In this document: in pieces, positions 26,137-37,012 of the stretch | Position numbering within the stretch: the stretch's first letter is position 1 | Layout of the letters: every line of letters starts with the position of its first letter | Source of the DNA: Clostridia bacterium | GTDB taxonomy: Bacteria > Bacillota > Clostridia > Oscillospirales > Acutalibacteraceae | NCBI GenBank assembly: GCA_900770255.1 | Contig: CAAGJN010000027.1 | Coordinates: forward strand, 1-64,000 | Length of the DNA stretch: 64,000 nt | Reading direction: 5' to 3' | Program-made: the position numbers and the translations under genes | The notes under the pieces: generated by a model | Database searches by the model: none | Told to the model about the DNA's origin: nothing | The model's input: the letters and a program-made list of their open reading frames with translations, nothing else

Positions 26137-27087
26137 ATGAAAAGAATTATTGCTTTAGTCATGGTTCTCGCTATGGTCTTCGCTTTCGCAGCCTGCAACG
26201 GCAAGGGCGATGAGAAGGACAGCTCTGCTGCCTCCACCAACGCGGCCGGCGAAATCATCGACAACCCTGACGACAGCGCAGCCGAGCTGCCCGCAGACGC
26301 TTCCGCAGAGCCTGCAAGCGGCGACGATTCCACAGAGCCTGCTACTACCCCCGATGGCACTCCCGCAGCTACTGTAGCTCAGCAGGGTTCCAGCACAAGC
26401 AGCAACAGCAGCGGCAAAACTCCCGCTGCTACAAGCAAGACCGTTGATCAGATAGTCGCTGACTATGTCAAGGCCCGCAAGGCTACCAAGCCCGCTCCCG
26501 CAGGCCAGTCGACAATGGTTCTCGGCAACGGCGGAAAGATCACCGGTGAAGGCGGTGTCGGCGGCCTTCTCAAGGTTGCTTCCCCCATCATCAATTCTGT
26601 TCTTAAGAACAACTCCACCGAGACTGATTATGTCCCGGCTGCAAGCCACAGCGATCTCAAGGGCAGCGATGTCAAGTCCGCTAAGGCTATCGTCTCATCA
26701 GACGGCAAGTACACCGATTACATAATCTATGTCAAGGATCAGACCGACGGCCCCAACGGCGACTCCCATAACGGCGGCCCTGTTGCCCGCGGCATAGGAA
26801 CTCTCGGCAGCATCGACGAGGCTCTCAGCCAGCTCAGCGCTGAGTTCAAGTCCGGCAGAGAGAACGTCAAGCTCACCTACACCGACGCTTACATCAAGGC
26901 CCGCGTTGACAACAGCACCGGCAAGATTATCAACGGCACCTATCATTATCTGGTTAAGATCAACATCAGCGAGGCCGAGCTGAAGATCAGCATTGCTACC
27001 GCCAATGTCAAGAATCTCTACGGTGAAGTTGACTACACCGTCAAGATCGGCAACAACAAGAACGGCTACAACGGCGTTAACGGCTGA
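26137..27087 (+). CDS. Putative secreted lipoprotein of unknown function
   Basis: A 316-residue protein with a lipoprotein signal MKRIIALVMVLAMVFAFAAC, the lipobox cysteine being residue 20. About 100 residues of a Ser, Ala, Thr and Pro-rich low-complexity linker follow, then a folded domain (about residues 165-316) with YTDYIIYVKDQTDGPNGD and TYTDAYIKARVDNSTGKIINGTYHYLVKINI. I do not recognise the domain; the repeated short strands suggest a beta-rich fold. The start at 26137 has AAGGAG ten bases upstream, and strong signals on both sides show it is a stand-alone expressed gene. Confidence 0.72.
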   Translation: MKRIIALVMVLAMVFAFAACNGKGDEKDSSAASTNAAGEIIDNPDDSAAELPADASAEPASGDDSTEPATTPDGTPAATVAQQGSSTSSNSSGKTPAATSKTVDQIVADYVKARKATKPAPAGQSTMVLGNGGKITGEGGVGGLLKVASPIINSVLKNNSTETDYVPAASHSDLKGSDVKSAKAIVSSDGKYTDYIIYVKDQTDGPNGDSHNGGPVARGIGTLGSIDEALSQLSAEFKSGRENVKLTYTDAYIKARVDNSTGKIINGTYHYLVKINISEAELKISIATANVKNLYGEVDYTVKIGNNKNGYNGVNG

Positions 27088-27108
27088 TTGACCCGTACTT
27101 AGATCAAA

Positions 27109-27144
27109 AGCAAGATCCCGTCTGCAATGCAGGCGGGATCTTTT
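27109..27144 (+). terminator. Terminator after the lipoprotein gene
   Basis: AGATCCCG-CTGC pairs with GCAGGCGGGATCT and is followed by TTTTTGCTG. Confidence 0.8.
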
Positions 27145-27165
27145 TGCTGCCGTTGTCATAAAGCC

Positions 27166-27371
27166 GCCCATGCTGTTGAAAAAGCCCCAACACGAGGCGC
27201 GTCCATCGGCGTACAAGGATACATATGGTGCGCCTCGCGCGGAAAGGTAAATCTATATTATTTCGGCGATATATCGCTGCCCGATCTATAAAAAATCAAG
27301 CTAACGCAAAGCTCCCCGACGGCAGACTCTTTTGCCTTGCCTATTCGGGGAGCTTTTTTTACAGTATGAGC
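27166..27371. repeat. MITE-like dispersed repeat, copy 2
   Basis: Terminal inverted repeats GCCCATGCTGTTGAAAAAGC (left) and GCTCATACTGTAAAAAAAGC (right end read on the other strand) bound 206 bp without genes. The interior matches the element at 7-227 in order: GCGCGTCCATCGGCGTACA, GCCTCGCGCGGAAAGGTAAA, TTTCGGCGATATA and AAGCTAACGCAAAG. The right end forms a terminator-like hairpin, AGCTCCCCGA / TTCGGGGAGCT plus seven T. It separates a plus-strand lipoprotein gene from the convergent asnB. Confidence 0.72.
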
Positions 27372-27401
27372 TTCTCCGGGCCGCGAAGCGGCTTTTGCAG
27401 T

Positions 27402-28979
27402 TTATTTTCCGCTTTCGCCGTAGTTTGAGAGCACGCGCGCCGACGGGTCGTTTACATCGCAGCCCTCCCACGACTTGTTTGGCATCCAGAAATCGACTAT
27501 CATCTCCGACTGGCCGGGATAATATTTCTCGAATATCTCACGGTAGAGCAGCGACTCCTTTGTGAACGGCTGCGCATGAGTGTATTTTTTGCGCCTGCTC
27601 TCGAACTCCTCGTCGGTGTAAAAGCCCTCGGCATACTCCTTGAGGTAATCGACCATCGAATGGCCGACCGCGTCGGAGAAGGCGGCTTTCTCGCGGAAAA
27701 GGATATCATGCGGGAGATAATCCCCCTCGAACGCATGGCGGAGCAGATATTTGCCCTTGCCATAGGTGTTGAGCTTCTTTGCGGGATCGACCGACATGAC
27801 GTATTTCACGAAATCCAGATCGCCGAACGGGACGCGCGCTTCAAGCGAGTTGACGGAGATACAGCGGTCGGCGCGGAGCACGTCGTACATGTGCAGCTCT
27901 CTTATGCGCTTTTGCGATTCCTTCTGAAACTCCTCGGCACTCGGCGCAAAGTCAGTATATTTATAGCCGAACAACTCATCCGAGATCTCGCCGGTCAGCA
28001 GAACGCGGATATCGGTGTTCTCATGGATCCACTTGCACAGCAGATACATACCCATGCTCGCGCGGATAGTCGTAATATCGAATGTTCCGAGCATGCGGAT
28101 GACATCAACGAGCGAGTCGAGCACCTGCTGCTTGGTCATGATGACCTCGGTGTGGTCGCTGCCGATATAGTCGGCGACCTCCTTTGCATATTTGAGGTCG
28201 ATGGCATCCTCGCTCATGCCGATTGCAAACGTGCGGATCGGCTTATCGCTGCGCCTTGCGGCAATGGCGCAAACAAGGGAGGAATCGAGTCCGCCGGAGA
28301 GCAGAAAGCCTACCTTCGCATCTGCAACGAGCCTTTTATCGATGCCCGCTGTCAGCTTCTCACGGATGTTTTTGCACACAGTTTCGAGATCGTCGCGGCA
28401 AATTTCATCAACGGCGGCGATATCGTTGTAGCAGACGAACCTGCCGTCCCTGTAATAGTGCCCGGGCGGGAATGGCATGACACGCTTGCACATACCGACG
28501 AGGTTTTTCGCCTCACTCGCAAACATGATAACGCCCTTTTCATCGTAGCCGTAATAGAGCGGACGGATGCCGATCGGATCCCTCGCGGCAATATACTCCC
28601 TGGTCTCTGCGTCGTAAATTATCAGCGCAAACTCAGCGTCGAGCATTTTAAACATATCGACGCCGTACTCACGATAAAGCGGGAGCAGTATTTCGCAGTC
28701 CGAGCCGCTCTTGAAGGTGTATTTCTTTGCGAGCTCCTCCTTAAACTTCTCATAGCCGTATATCTCGCCGTTGCACACAACGTAGCTGCCGTCGAGCTCA
28801 AAAGGCTGCATACCGTCGGGAGTAAGCCCCATAATGGCGAGCCTGTGAAAGCCGAGCAGGCCCTTGCCGGTGTCCACTATACGGCTGTCGTCGGGGCCTC
28901 GCGAGACAGTCTCTTTAAAGCCCTCCTCAAAATCGGAAAAAGCGGCACAGCGGTCACAATAACCCATGATCGAACACAT
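27402..28979 (-). CDS. asnB: Asparagine synthase (glutamine-hydrolysing)
   Basis: A 525-residue class B asparagine synthetase: aspartate, ATP and glutamine give asparagine. The N-terminal glutaminase has the nucleophile Cys2 (MCSIMGYC) and the SRGPDDSR and CNGEIYGYEKF motifs; the C-terminal synthetase has the PP-loop FLLSGGLDSSLV at about residues 227-238. Length fits the short AsnB form. The ATG follows GAAAGGAT. An asparagine-type T-box leader lies upstream, tying expression to uncharged tRNA-Asn, and glnA is the next gene on the same strand. Confidence 0.95.
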   Translation of the reverse strand: MCSIMGYCDRCAAFSDFEEGFKETVSRGPDDSRIVDTGKGLLGFHRLAIMGLTPDGMQPFELDGSYVVCNGEIYGYEKFKEELAKKYTFKSGSDCEILLPLYREYGVDMFKMLDAEFALIIYDAETREYIAARDPIGIRPLYYGYDEKGVIMFASEAKNLVGMCKRVMPFPPGHYYRDGRFVCYNDIAAVDEICRDDLETVCKNIREKLTAGIDKRLVADAKVGFLLSGGLDSSLVCAIAARRSDKPIRTFAIGMSEDAIDLKYAKEVADYIGSDHTEVIMTKQQVLDSLVDVIRMLGTFDITTIRASMGMYLLCKWIHENTDIRVLLTGEISDELFGYKYTDFAPSAEEFQKESQKRIRELHMYDVLRADRCISVNSLEARVPFGDLDFVKYVMSVDPAKKLNTYGKGKYLLRHAFEGDYLPHDILFREKAAFSDAVGHSMVDYLKEYAEGFYTDEEFESRRKKYTHAQPFTKESLLYREIFEKYYPGQSEMIVDFWMPNKSWEGCDVNDPSARVLSNYGESGK

Positions 28980-28999
28980 AATGATCTATCCTTTCGGTA

Positions 29000-29240
29000 A
29001 ATAATTCAGCATCCGATAGGGCAAGTGCTTGCTCGCTGTGCCACCTATCTTTGTTCTCTTTTCGGCTTCGTCCAAAGCCTCGCCGCTTTAACGGTCGGCG
29101 TATCCGGCTCACCTACTCGCGCTCTTTCGGATTGCAGCTCGTCGGGTGTTATTCGCACGGCGTCTTACTGTATGGCTTTCACCGTCCCATACTCGCTCTG
29201 AGAGACACTCCGTGTTACTTCTCCCGGCTCAAACGCTTTT
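29000..29240 (-). ncRNA. T-box leader with Asn (AAC) specifier
   Basis: Minus-strand leader of asnB. The T-box itself is AGGTGGCACAGCG (29034-29046). Stem I is formed by GGG..CACGG pairing with CCGTG..CCC; its internal loop carries AGTA on the 5' side and GAATAACA on the 3' side, where AAC (29148-29150) followed by A is the specifier for asparagine. The distal part contains GGACGGTGAAAGCC. The final hairpin GATAGG / CCTATC (29014-29049) lacks a clear U-run. Specifier and downstream gene agree, which makes the call strong. Confidence 0.9.
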
Positions 29241-29243
29241 GAG

Positions 29244-29249
29244 ATTATA
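29244..29249 (-). promoter_or_regulatory. -10 element of the asnB T-box transcript
   Basis: TATAAT on the minus strand just before the leader, within 15 bp of the glnA stop codon. The -35 region (TCAGCG at 17 bp) is poor, so the full promoter is uncertain. Confidence 0.45.
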
Positions 29250-29258
29250 TCGTTATAT

Positions 29259-31355
29259 TTATTTTACGCTGAAGAGCAGGTCGCTGTAGGTCGGGAACGG
29301 CCAGAACTCCTTGGCGGTGATCGTCTCAGCCTCGTCGCAGACTGCGCGGAGCGCGTCCATCTTGCCGAGGATCACGTCTCTGATCATATCGGCAGCCTGA
29401 GTGACATCCTCTATCGACTGGAAATCCGCTATCGAGCTGTCGAGATCGGCGGTAGCGGCGTCGATCTTGTCCGCAAGCTCTGAGAGCTTTGCGACAGTCT
29501 GAGTCTCATATTTGCAGGCAAGTCCCGGTATAGCCGCCTTCTTGGAGGAGAGCGTGTCCGCCAGGCTCTTTGCGTAGCTCTCGACTGCGGGGAGAATCTC
29601 CCTCTTCGCCATGTCCACCATGGTGAGAGCCTCGATGTTGACGGTCTTTGAATAGTTATCAAGAATTATCTCATAGCGGCTCTGGAGCTCCGCGGGCGAG
29701 AATATCTTGTGGGAAGTGAGCATCCTGACGTTCTTCTCTGCGAGCATGGCGGGCATCGCGTCGGGAGTTGTGCGTAGGTTAAGAAGTCCGCGTTTCTCGG
29801 TCGCCTCCTTGATCCATGCGTCGTCATAACCGTTGCCGTTGAAGATGATCCTCTTGTGATCCTTGATAGTCTTCTTTATCATTTCGTGGAGAGCAGTCTC
29901 GAAATCATCAGCGTTCTCCAGACGGTCCGCGTAGATCTTGAGCGACTCTGCAACCGCGGCGTTGAGCATGATGTTAGCGCAGGCGATGCTGTTCGACGAG
30001 CCGAGCATACGAAACTCAAACTTATTGCCCGTGAACGCAAAAGGCGAAGTGCGGTTGCGGTCCGTGGTGTCACGGGTGAACTTCGGCAGAACGTGGACGC
30101 CGAGCTTCATTACCGTCTTTTCGCTGCCGCTGTAGGGCGTGTCGTTCTCGATCGCGTCAAGGACTGCGGTCAGCTCATCGCCGAGGAACATCGAAACAAC
30201 TGCAGGCGGAGCCTCGTTAGCGCCGAGGCGGTGGTCGTTGCCGGCGGTAGCGACGGAGAGGCGGAGCAGATCCTGATAATCATCGACGGCCTTGATAACC
30301 GCGCAGAGGAACAGGAGGAACTGTGCGTTCTCATACGGCGTCTCGCCGGGGGTCAGGAGGTTGACTCCGGTATCGGTAGCCAGCGACCAGTTGTTGTGCT
30401 TGCCGGAGCCGTTGACTCCTGCGAACGGCTTCTCATGGAGCAGGCACACAAGTCCGTGCTTTGCGGCGACCTTCTGCATAATCTCCATGGTGAGCTGATT
30501 GTGGTCGGTGGCGATATTTGTCGTTGTGTAGATGGGGGCGAGCTCATGCTGCGCGGGGGCAACCTCATTGTGCTCAGTCTTTGCAAGCACTCCGAGCTTC
30601 CAGAGCTCCTCGTTGAGATCAGCCATATAGGCCGCAACTCTCGGCTTGATAACGCCGAAATAGTGATCGTCCATCTCCTGACCCTTGGGCGCCTTCGCGC
30701 CGAAAAGGGTGCGTCCGCAGAACACAAGATCCTTGCGCTTCTCATAGAGCTCCTTATCTATGAGGAAATATTCCTGTTCGGGACCGACGGAGGTGCGCAC
30801 GCACTTGACGTCGGTGTTGCCGAAAAGCCTGAGAATACGCAGAGCCTGCTTGTTGAGCGCCTGCATGGAGCGCAGGAGCGGGGTCTTTTTATCGAGCGCC
30901 TCGCCGCCGTAGGAGCAGAACGCCGTGGGGATGCACAGGGTCTTATCCTTGATGAAAGCGTAGGAAGTGGGATCCCACGCGGTATAGCCTCTCGCCTCAA
31001 AGGTGGCTCTGAGTCCGCCCGAGGGGAACGAGGAGGCGTCCGGCTCGCCCTTGATGAGCTCCTTGCCTGAGAACTCCATGATAACTCTGCCGTCGGAAGC
31101 GGGAGTGATGAAGCTGTCGTGCTTCTCTGCGGTGATGCCTGTCAGGGGCTGGAACCAGTGGGTGAAATGTGTTGCGCCGTGCTCAACAGCCCAGTCCTTC
31201 ATCGCGGCCGCGACGGCATTGGCGACGTCATTGTTGAGACTTGCGCCCTCGTCGATAGTCTTCTTGAGAGACTGGTAAACATCGGCAGAAAGCATTGCTT
31301 TCATAACTCTGTCGTCAAAAACGAGACTTCCGAAATAATCCGATACTGTGCTCAT
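29259..31355 (-). CDS. glnA: Glutamine synthetase type III
   Basis: A 698-residue GS-III (GlnN type), which makes glutamine from glutamate, ammonia and ATP. The length near 700 and the motifs [43 protein letters not shown] and [19 protein letters not shown] distinguish it from types I and II. This form is typical of Bacteroidetes and some Clostridia, including ruminococci. The ATG follows AAAAGGAG. Its short leader starts at a perfect promoter and contains a terminator hairpin, so transcription is probably attenuated by nitrogen status. It is divergent from pyrG and upstream of asnB. Confidence 0.95.
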   Translation of the reverse strand: MSTVSDYFGSLVFDDRVMKAMLSADVYQSLKKTIDEGASLNNDVANAVAAAMKDWAVEHGATHFTHWFQPLTGITAEKHDSFITPASDGRVIMEFSGKELIKGEPDASSFPSGGLRATFEARGYTAWDPTSYAFIKDKTLCIPTAFCSYGGEALDKKTPLLRSMQALNKQALRILRLFGNTDVKCVRTSVGPEQEYFLIDKELYEKRKDLVFCGRTLFGAKAPKGQEMDDHYFGVIKPRVAAYMADLNEELWKLGVLAKTEHNEVAPAQHELAPIYTTTNIATDHNQLTMEIMQKVAAKHGLVCLLHEKPFAGVNGSGKHNNWSLATDTGVNLLTPGETPYENAQFLLFLCAVIKAVDDYQDLLRLSVATAGNDHRLGANEAPPAVVSMFLGDELTAVLDAIENDTPYSGSEKTVMKLGVHVLPKFTRDTTDRNRTSPFAFTGNKFEFRMLGSSNSIACANIMLNAAVAESLKIYADRLENADDFETALHEMIKKTIKDHKRIIFNGNGYDDAWIKEATEKRGLLNLRTTPDAMPAMLAEKNVRMLTSHKIFSPAELQSRYEIILDNYSKTVNIEALTMVDMAKREILPAVESYAKSLADTLSSKKAAIPGLACKYETQTVAKLSELADKIDAATADLDSSIADFQSIEDVTQAADMIRDVILGKMDALRAVCDEAETITAKEFWPFPTYSDLLFSVK

Positions 31356-31384
31356 AAGTTTATGCGCTCCTTTTCACATTTTTC

Positions 31385-31440
31385 AAGGCAAAAACAAAAA
31401 CGGCGTCAATGAACCCAGGGTTCAAAGACGCCGTTGCCTT
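31385..31440 (-). promoter_or_regulatory. Promoter-proximal terminator hairpin in the glnA leader
   Basis: Minus strand AACGGCGTC pairs with GACGCCGTT, the loop itself is the palindrome TGAACCCTGGGTTCA, and the T-rich TTTTTGTTTTTGCC follows. The flanking AAGGCAA and TTGCCTT can extend or compete with the stem. It begins about 10 nt after the predicted start of transcription and precedes glnA, so it acts as an attenuator. In Ruminococcus albus a glnA-III leader is reported to be controlled by an ANTAR antiterminator; I do not see the standard ANTAR hexaloops here. Confidence 0.75.
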
Positions 31441-31451
31441 CTATGCGCTGA

Positions 31452-31480
31452 ATTATACGCGCCGGGGAACGGTTTGTCAA
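31452..31480 (-). promoter_or_regulatory. Consensus promoter of glnA
   Basis: Minus strand TTGACA (31475-31480), 17-bp GC-rich spacer, TATAAT (31452-31457). It is a perfect sigma-A promoter. Confidence 0.9.
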
Positions 31481-31587
31481 GGCGTTTTCTGACAAAAACT
31501 TAAATTTGTGCAAATAGCCGCAAATGTCGGCAAATAAGGCCCGCGTTTATGAGCAAGATGCTTTTGCCGAAAAGACCCGCTTTTTAA

Positions 31588-31616
31588 TTGACAATCCGCA
31601 CTATATATGATAAAAT
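31588..31616 (+). promoter_or_regulatory. Promoter of the pyrG operon
   Basis: TTGACA (31588-31593), 17-bp spacer, TAAAAT (31611-31616). It lies 500 bp before pyrG and diverges from the glnA promoter. Confidence 0.8.
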
Positions 31617-31636
31617 ACAGCAATAATGAGCAAAGG

Positions 31637-31687
31637 CGTTCATTTCGTGGGGTTAGTGCCCTCTGAATGGACGGTTTTTTATTTTTT
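31637..31687 (+). terminator. Promoter-proximal terminator/attenuator of the pyrG leader
   Basis: CGTTCATT (31637-31644) pairs with AATGGACG (31666-31673) with an inner GGGG/CCC helix, followed by GTTTTTTATTTTTT. It starts about 15 nt after the predicted transcription start, so most transcripts should stop here unless an antitermination event occurs. The 764-bp glnA-pyrG gap holds this, the glnA leader and the two short frames below; I recognise no riboswitch class in it. Confidence 0.72.
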
Positions 31688-31707
31688 AACCGGAAAGGAT
31701 GAAGTAT

Positions 31708-31761
31708 ATGAAAGCAAAGGGTCAGGTGCGTATTTCGTTCGGCCGCGCAAAAACAGGCTGA
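31708..31761 (+). CDS. Possible 17-residue leader peptide
   Basis: ATG 31708 with AAAGGA eight bases upstream opens a 17-codon frame, MKAKGQVRISFGRAKTG, right after the pyrG-leader terminator. It is basic, has no run of a single regulatory amino acid, and ends at TGA. It could be a leader peptide or chance. Evidence is the ribosome site and position only. Confidence 0.3.
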   Translation: MKAKGQVRISFGRAKTG

Positions 31762-31942
31762 CTCTGCGCGGCGTCGGTATGACTTAAAAGGAGCCCTACA
31801 TACCCGGCACAACGCACTCCGGAGAAGGTAGATGCTCCCGCGCTTTTGCCGCAGTTGACTGCAATGTCATATTTTTCCGCTTCAGAGCGTCCGCTTTTAG
31901 TACAGAATACCGTAGAAGTGAATGAATGAGGTGTGATATAAT

Positions 31943-32080
31943 ATGTATATCGATGTCAAAAGCCTGATCGCTCCGAACCCAAAGCGGCAGTCAGAAATTC
32001 GGAGAGCTGCATCACGGAGTTTTACCGTCGTTACGCCGGACAGCAAAGACTACCAGCGGCTGTATATCGCAAACCGATAA
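31943..32080 (+). CDS. Possible 45-residue small protein before pyrG
   Basis: ATG 31943, preceded by GAGGTG nine bases upstream, opens a 45-residue frame starting MYIDVKSLIAPNPKRQSE and ending DYQRLYIANR, 40 bp before pyrG. It is basic, with no membrane segment or known motif. It lies on the operon transcript, so it could be translated with pyrG. I cannot assign a function, and chance is possible. Confidence 0.35.
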   Translation: MYIDVKSLIAPNPKRQSEIRRAASRSFTVVTPDSKDYQRLYIANR

Positions 32081-32090
32081 GAAAAAGTGA

Positions 32091-33731
<1,641 letters not shown>

Positions 33732-33735
33732 ACAG

Positions 33736-35157
33736 ATGTCAAGCTTACATGAAGAATGCGGAGTTTTCGGAATTTACTCACCCAATCCCTGCCCGGCGGC
33801 GGATCTCGTCTACTACGGCCTCTATGCCCTGCAGCACAGAGGGCAGGAGAGCTGCGGAATAGTCGTCAACGATGACGGAGTGTTTACTTCATGTAAGGAC
33901 ACCGGCCTCGTCAACGAGGTCTTTTCGCGCGAGAATTTGCAGAAGCTCCCTCAAGGTAAGATGGCCGTCGGACATGTTCGCTACGGCACGACCGGCGGCA
34001 ACAGCAGAGCGAACTGTCAGCCGATCGAGGTCAATCACCAGAAGGGCAAAATGGCGCTCGCCCACAACGGAAATCTGAGCAACGCCTTTGAGCTGCGCAG
34101 CGAGCTCGAGCTAAAGGGAGCTATCTTCCACACGACGAGCGACACCGAGATCATCGCCTACATAGTCACGCAGGAGAGACTCGTGCACCCGTCAATCGAA
34201 AAGGCGCTGAGCAGCGCGATGACGAAGCTCGACGGAGCCTATTCCCTCGTGCTCATGTCGGCGGCAAAGCTGCTCGCCGCGCGGGATCCCTACGGCTTTC
34301 GTCCGCTGTGCTACGGTCAGACGGCTGACGACACCTATATCGTCGCATCCGAGAGCTGCGCGCTCTCGGCGGTCGGCGCGAGCTTTATCCGCGACCTTCT
34401 GCCGGGTGAAATAATTACCTTTGACGACAGCGGCGTGCACTCAAACACAGAGCACTGCGGCAAAAAGCCGAAGCGCCCGTGCATATTTGAATATATCTAC
34501 TTTGCAAGACCCGACTCTGTGATAGACGGCGTGTCAGTCCACGCGGCGAGAAGAAACGCCGGCGCGATACTCTCTCGCACACATCCGGTCGAGGCGGACG
34601 TGGTCATCGGCGTGCCGGATTCCGGCCTTGACGCGGCGCTCGGCTACTCACAGGCGTCGGGCATTCCCTACGGAATAGGCTTTATCAAAAACAAATATAT
34701 CGGCAGAACGTTTATTTCACCCGGCCAGGACAAAAGAATAGATCAGGTGCGAATCAAGCTCAGCGCCATAAGCGAGGCTGTCAGCGGCAGGCGCATTGTG
34801 CTCATCGACGATTCTATTGTGCGCGGTACAACAAGCCGCCAGATAGTCAACCTTCTGCGCGAGGCCGGCGCGAAAGAGGTGCATATGCGCATCTCATCTC
34901 CGCCGTTTATGCACCCGTGCTACTACGGCACGGACATCGACTCGCGAGAGAACCTGATAGCCTGCCACCACTCCGTTGATGAGATTGCCGACATAATCGG
35001 CGCGGACTCGCTGGGCTTTCTGTCCGAAGATGAGCTTTGCAATCTCATCGGCAGCGATGGCTTTTGCAGTGCCTGCTTCAACGGAGAATATCCGACTCCG
35101 ATCCCGGAAAACACCACCAAAGACCGCTTTGAGGCAAAGCTCTCAGAGCGGAAATAA
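33736..35157 (+). CDS. purF: Amidophosphoribosyltransferase
   Basis: A 473-residue enzyme for the first committed step of purine synthesis: PRPP plus glutamine gives phosphoribosylamine. After a seven-residue propeptide (MSSLHEE) the nucleophile is Cys8 (CGVFGIYS). PRPP-binding motifs are VVIGVPDSGLDAALGYS and IVLIDDSIVRGTT. The C-terminal GFCSACFNGEYPTPIP resembles the Bacillus-type enzyme, which carries a [4Fe-4S] cluster and a cleaved propeptide. It begins four bases after the pyrG stop. Confidence 0.96.
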   Translation: MSSLHEECGVFGIYSPNPCPAADLVYYGLYALQHRGQESCGIVVNDDGVFTSCKDTGLVNEVFSRENLQKLPQGKMAVGHVRYGTTGGNSRANCQPIEVNHQKGKMALAHNGNLSNAFELRSELELKGAIFHTTSDTEIIAYIVTQERLVHPSIEKALSSAMTKLDGAYSLVLMSAAKLLAARDPYGFRPLCYGQTADDTYIVASESCALSAVGASFIRDLLPGEIITFDDSGVHSNTEHCGKKPKRPCIFEYIYFARPDSVIDGVSVHAARRNAGAILSRTHPVEADVVIGVPDSGLDAALGYSQASGIPYGIGFIKNKYIGRTFISPGQDKRIDQVRIKLSAISEAVSGRRIVLIDDSIVRGTTSRQIVNLLREAGAKEVHMRISSPPFMHPCYYGTDIDSRENLIACHHSVDEIADIIGADSLGFLSEDELCNLIGSDGFCSACFNGEYPTPIPENTTKDRFEAKLSERK

Positions 35158-35184
35158 TAAAAACAAGCGAAAGGAAACTGCGGT

Positions 35185-35886
35185 ATGGAAAAGTTGTATG
35201 AAGGCAAGAGCAAAATTGTTTACAGCTCGGAGGAGCCCGGTACCTGCATAATCAAGTACAAGGACACCGCCACCGCCGGCAACGGCGTCAAAAAAGAGGA
35301 CCTGCCCGGAAAGGGAAAGCTCAACGCAGCTATCTCGAACATCATATTTGACTATCTGATGAAAAACGGAGTCAAAACGCATCTTATCAAGGTCATCGAC
35401 GAGACTACTGTCCTCGCAAAGAAAGCGGAGATCGTCATGGTCGAGGTCATTGTCAGAAATATCGCAGCAGGCAGCTTTTCAAAGAAATACGGCGTGCCCG
35501 AGGGCTCGCCGCTCAAAAATACCGTCGTCGAGTTCAGCCTCAAGAGCGACGAGCTCGGCGATCCGATGATCAACGACAGCCAGATTACGGCTATCGGCCT
35601 TGCGACCCAGGAGGAGCTCGACGAGCTGCGCGCGACTTCGCTGCACGTTGACGAGCTGATGACGGAGCTCTTTGCAAAGGGCGGCGTGCGTCTGGTCGAT
35701 TTCAAGCTCGAGTTCGGCCGCACGGACGACGGAATAGTCCTGTGCGACGAAATCTCACCCGACTCCTGCCGCCTGTGGGATATGGAGACGGACAAAAAGC
35801 TTGACAAGGACAGATTCCGCCGCGACCTCGGCGACGTGCTCGGCGGCTACAGAGACGTGCTCGCAAGGCTTCAGAGCTCGATCTGA
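35185..35886 (+). CDS. purC: SAICAR synthase
   Basis: A 233-residue phosphoribosylaminoimidazole-succinocarboxamide synthase, which joins aspartate to CAIR with ATP. Family motifs are LYEGKSKIVY at the start, GVKTHLI, IVRNIAAGSFSKKYG, and LVDFKLEFGR followed by DEISPDSCRLWD. The length is typical of the bacterial form. The ATG has GAAAGGAA upstream and lies 27 bp after purF. Other pur genes are not in the window. Confidence 0.97.
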   Translation: MEKLYEGKSKIVYSSEEPGTCIIKYKDTATAGNGVKKEDLPGKGKLNAAISNIIFDYLMKNGVKTHLIKVIDETTVLAKKAEIVMVEVIVRNIAAGSFSKKYGVPEGSPLKNTVVEFSLKSDELGDPMINDSQITAIGLATQEELDELRATSLHVDELMTELFAKGGVRLVDFKLEFGRTDDGIVLCDEISPDSCRLWDMETDKKLDKDRFRRDLGDVLGGYRDVLARLQSSI

Positions 35887-35917
35887 CCGGCAAACTTTTG
35901 AGGAGTGTGATAAATAC

Positions 35918-37012
35918 ATGAGAGCAATAGATCGCAAGATCGTCCTCGAGGACGGCAGCGAATACTACGGTTTCGGCTTCGGCAGTTACACCGACAGAGT
36001 GTGCGAGATTGTTTTCAACACCTCCATGGTCGGCTACCAGGAGATCGTCTCCGATCCGTCATACACCGACCAGATGGTCGTCATGACATATCCGCTGATA
36101 GGCAACTACGGCATTACCGACGACGATTTTGAGTGCAAAAATCCGTCGATCGGCGGCCTTATCGTCTATGACTACAACGACATGCCCTCAAACTTCCGAT
36201 ACACAAAAACCCTCTCGGAGCTGCTCGAAGAAAACGGGATTCCCGGAATTTCCGGGGTCGACACGAGAAAGCTTACTCGCAGCATCCGCGATCTCGGTTC
36301 ACGCCGTGTGCTCATTACTTCCCCCGATATCCCGGCAGAGGTCGCCGTCGAGATCATCAAAAACACTCCCGTGGCGCATGACGCGGTCAGCCGGGTAAGC
36401 TGCAAAAAGCGCTGGTACTCGCGCACGTCGAACCCGCAGTTCAACGTCGTCGCTATCGACTGCGGCATCAAGCTCAACATCGTGCGCAGCCTGAGCCGCT
36501 TCGGCTGCAACGTCGTCGTAGTGCCCTATGACACGCCGGCCGAGGAAATAGAGTTCATGAAGCCCGACGGGATATTTCTCTCGAACGGCCCCGGCGATCC
36601 CGAGGACGTGACGCCCGTCATTGAAACCGTTAAAAAGCTCCGCGGCAAATATCCGATCTTCGGCATCTGCCTCGGCCATCAGATAATCTCGCTCGCCTAC
36701 GGCGCAAAGACCTACAAGCTCAAGTTCGGCCACCGCGGCGGAAACCACCCGGTCATGAACCTTGCAAACAAAAAGATAGAGATAACCTCGCAGAACCACA
36801 GCTACGCCGTTGACTCCAAGAGCGTCGAGGGCACCGATCTCGAGATCACGCACATCAACCTGCTCGACAACACCGTCGAGGGCGTCAGGTGCGAAAAGGA
36901 TCTCGTGTTCAGCGTCCAGTACCATCCCGAGAGCGCGCCCGGTCCGCAGGACAGCAGCTATCTGTTCGGGCAGTTTATCGACTACATGAAGGAGGCAAAG
37001 AAACGTGCCTAA
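35918..37012 (+). CDS. carA: Carbamoyl-phosphate synthase small subunit
   Basis: A 364-residue glutaminase subunit that passes ammonia to CarB. The N-terminal CPSase_sm domain contains [18 protein letters not shown] and the C-terminal class I amidotransferase has [15 protein letters not shown] with the nucleophilic cysteine, plus [11 protein letters not shown]. The start at 35918 follows GAGGAG; a longer frame would overlap purC. Its end overlaps carB by 8 bp. The product feeds both pyrimidines and arginine. Confidence 0.96.
   Translation: MRAIDRKIVLEDGSEYYGFGFGSYTDRVCEIVFNTSMVGYQEIVSDPSYTDQMVVMTYPLIGNYGITDDDFECKNPSIGGLIVYDYNDMPSNFRYTKTLSELLEENGIPGISGVDTRKLTRSIRDLGSRRVLITSPDIPAEVAVEIIKNTPVAHDAVSRVSCKKRWYSRTSNPQFNVVAIDCGIKLNIVRSLSRFGCNVVVVPYDTPAEEIEFMKPDGIFLSNGPGDPEDVTPVIETVKKLRGKYPIFGICLGHQIISLAYGAKTYKLKFGHRGGNHPVMNLANKKIEITSQNHSYAVDSKSVEGTDLEITHINLLDNTVEGVRCEKDLVFSVQYHPESAPGPQDSSYLFGQFIDYMKEAKKRA

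Noticed and set aside
31385..31480. A leader peptide ending GVFEPWVH encoded through the glnA terminator stem.
   Set aside because: The frame has no ATG, GTG or TTG start with a ribosome site within the short leader.
31708..31942. In-frame TGA codons between the 17-codon frame and later frames in the pyrG leader, suggesting a selenoprotein or a broken gene.
   Set aside because: No SECIS-like hairpin follows a TGA and the joined translation resembles no protein I know.
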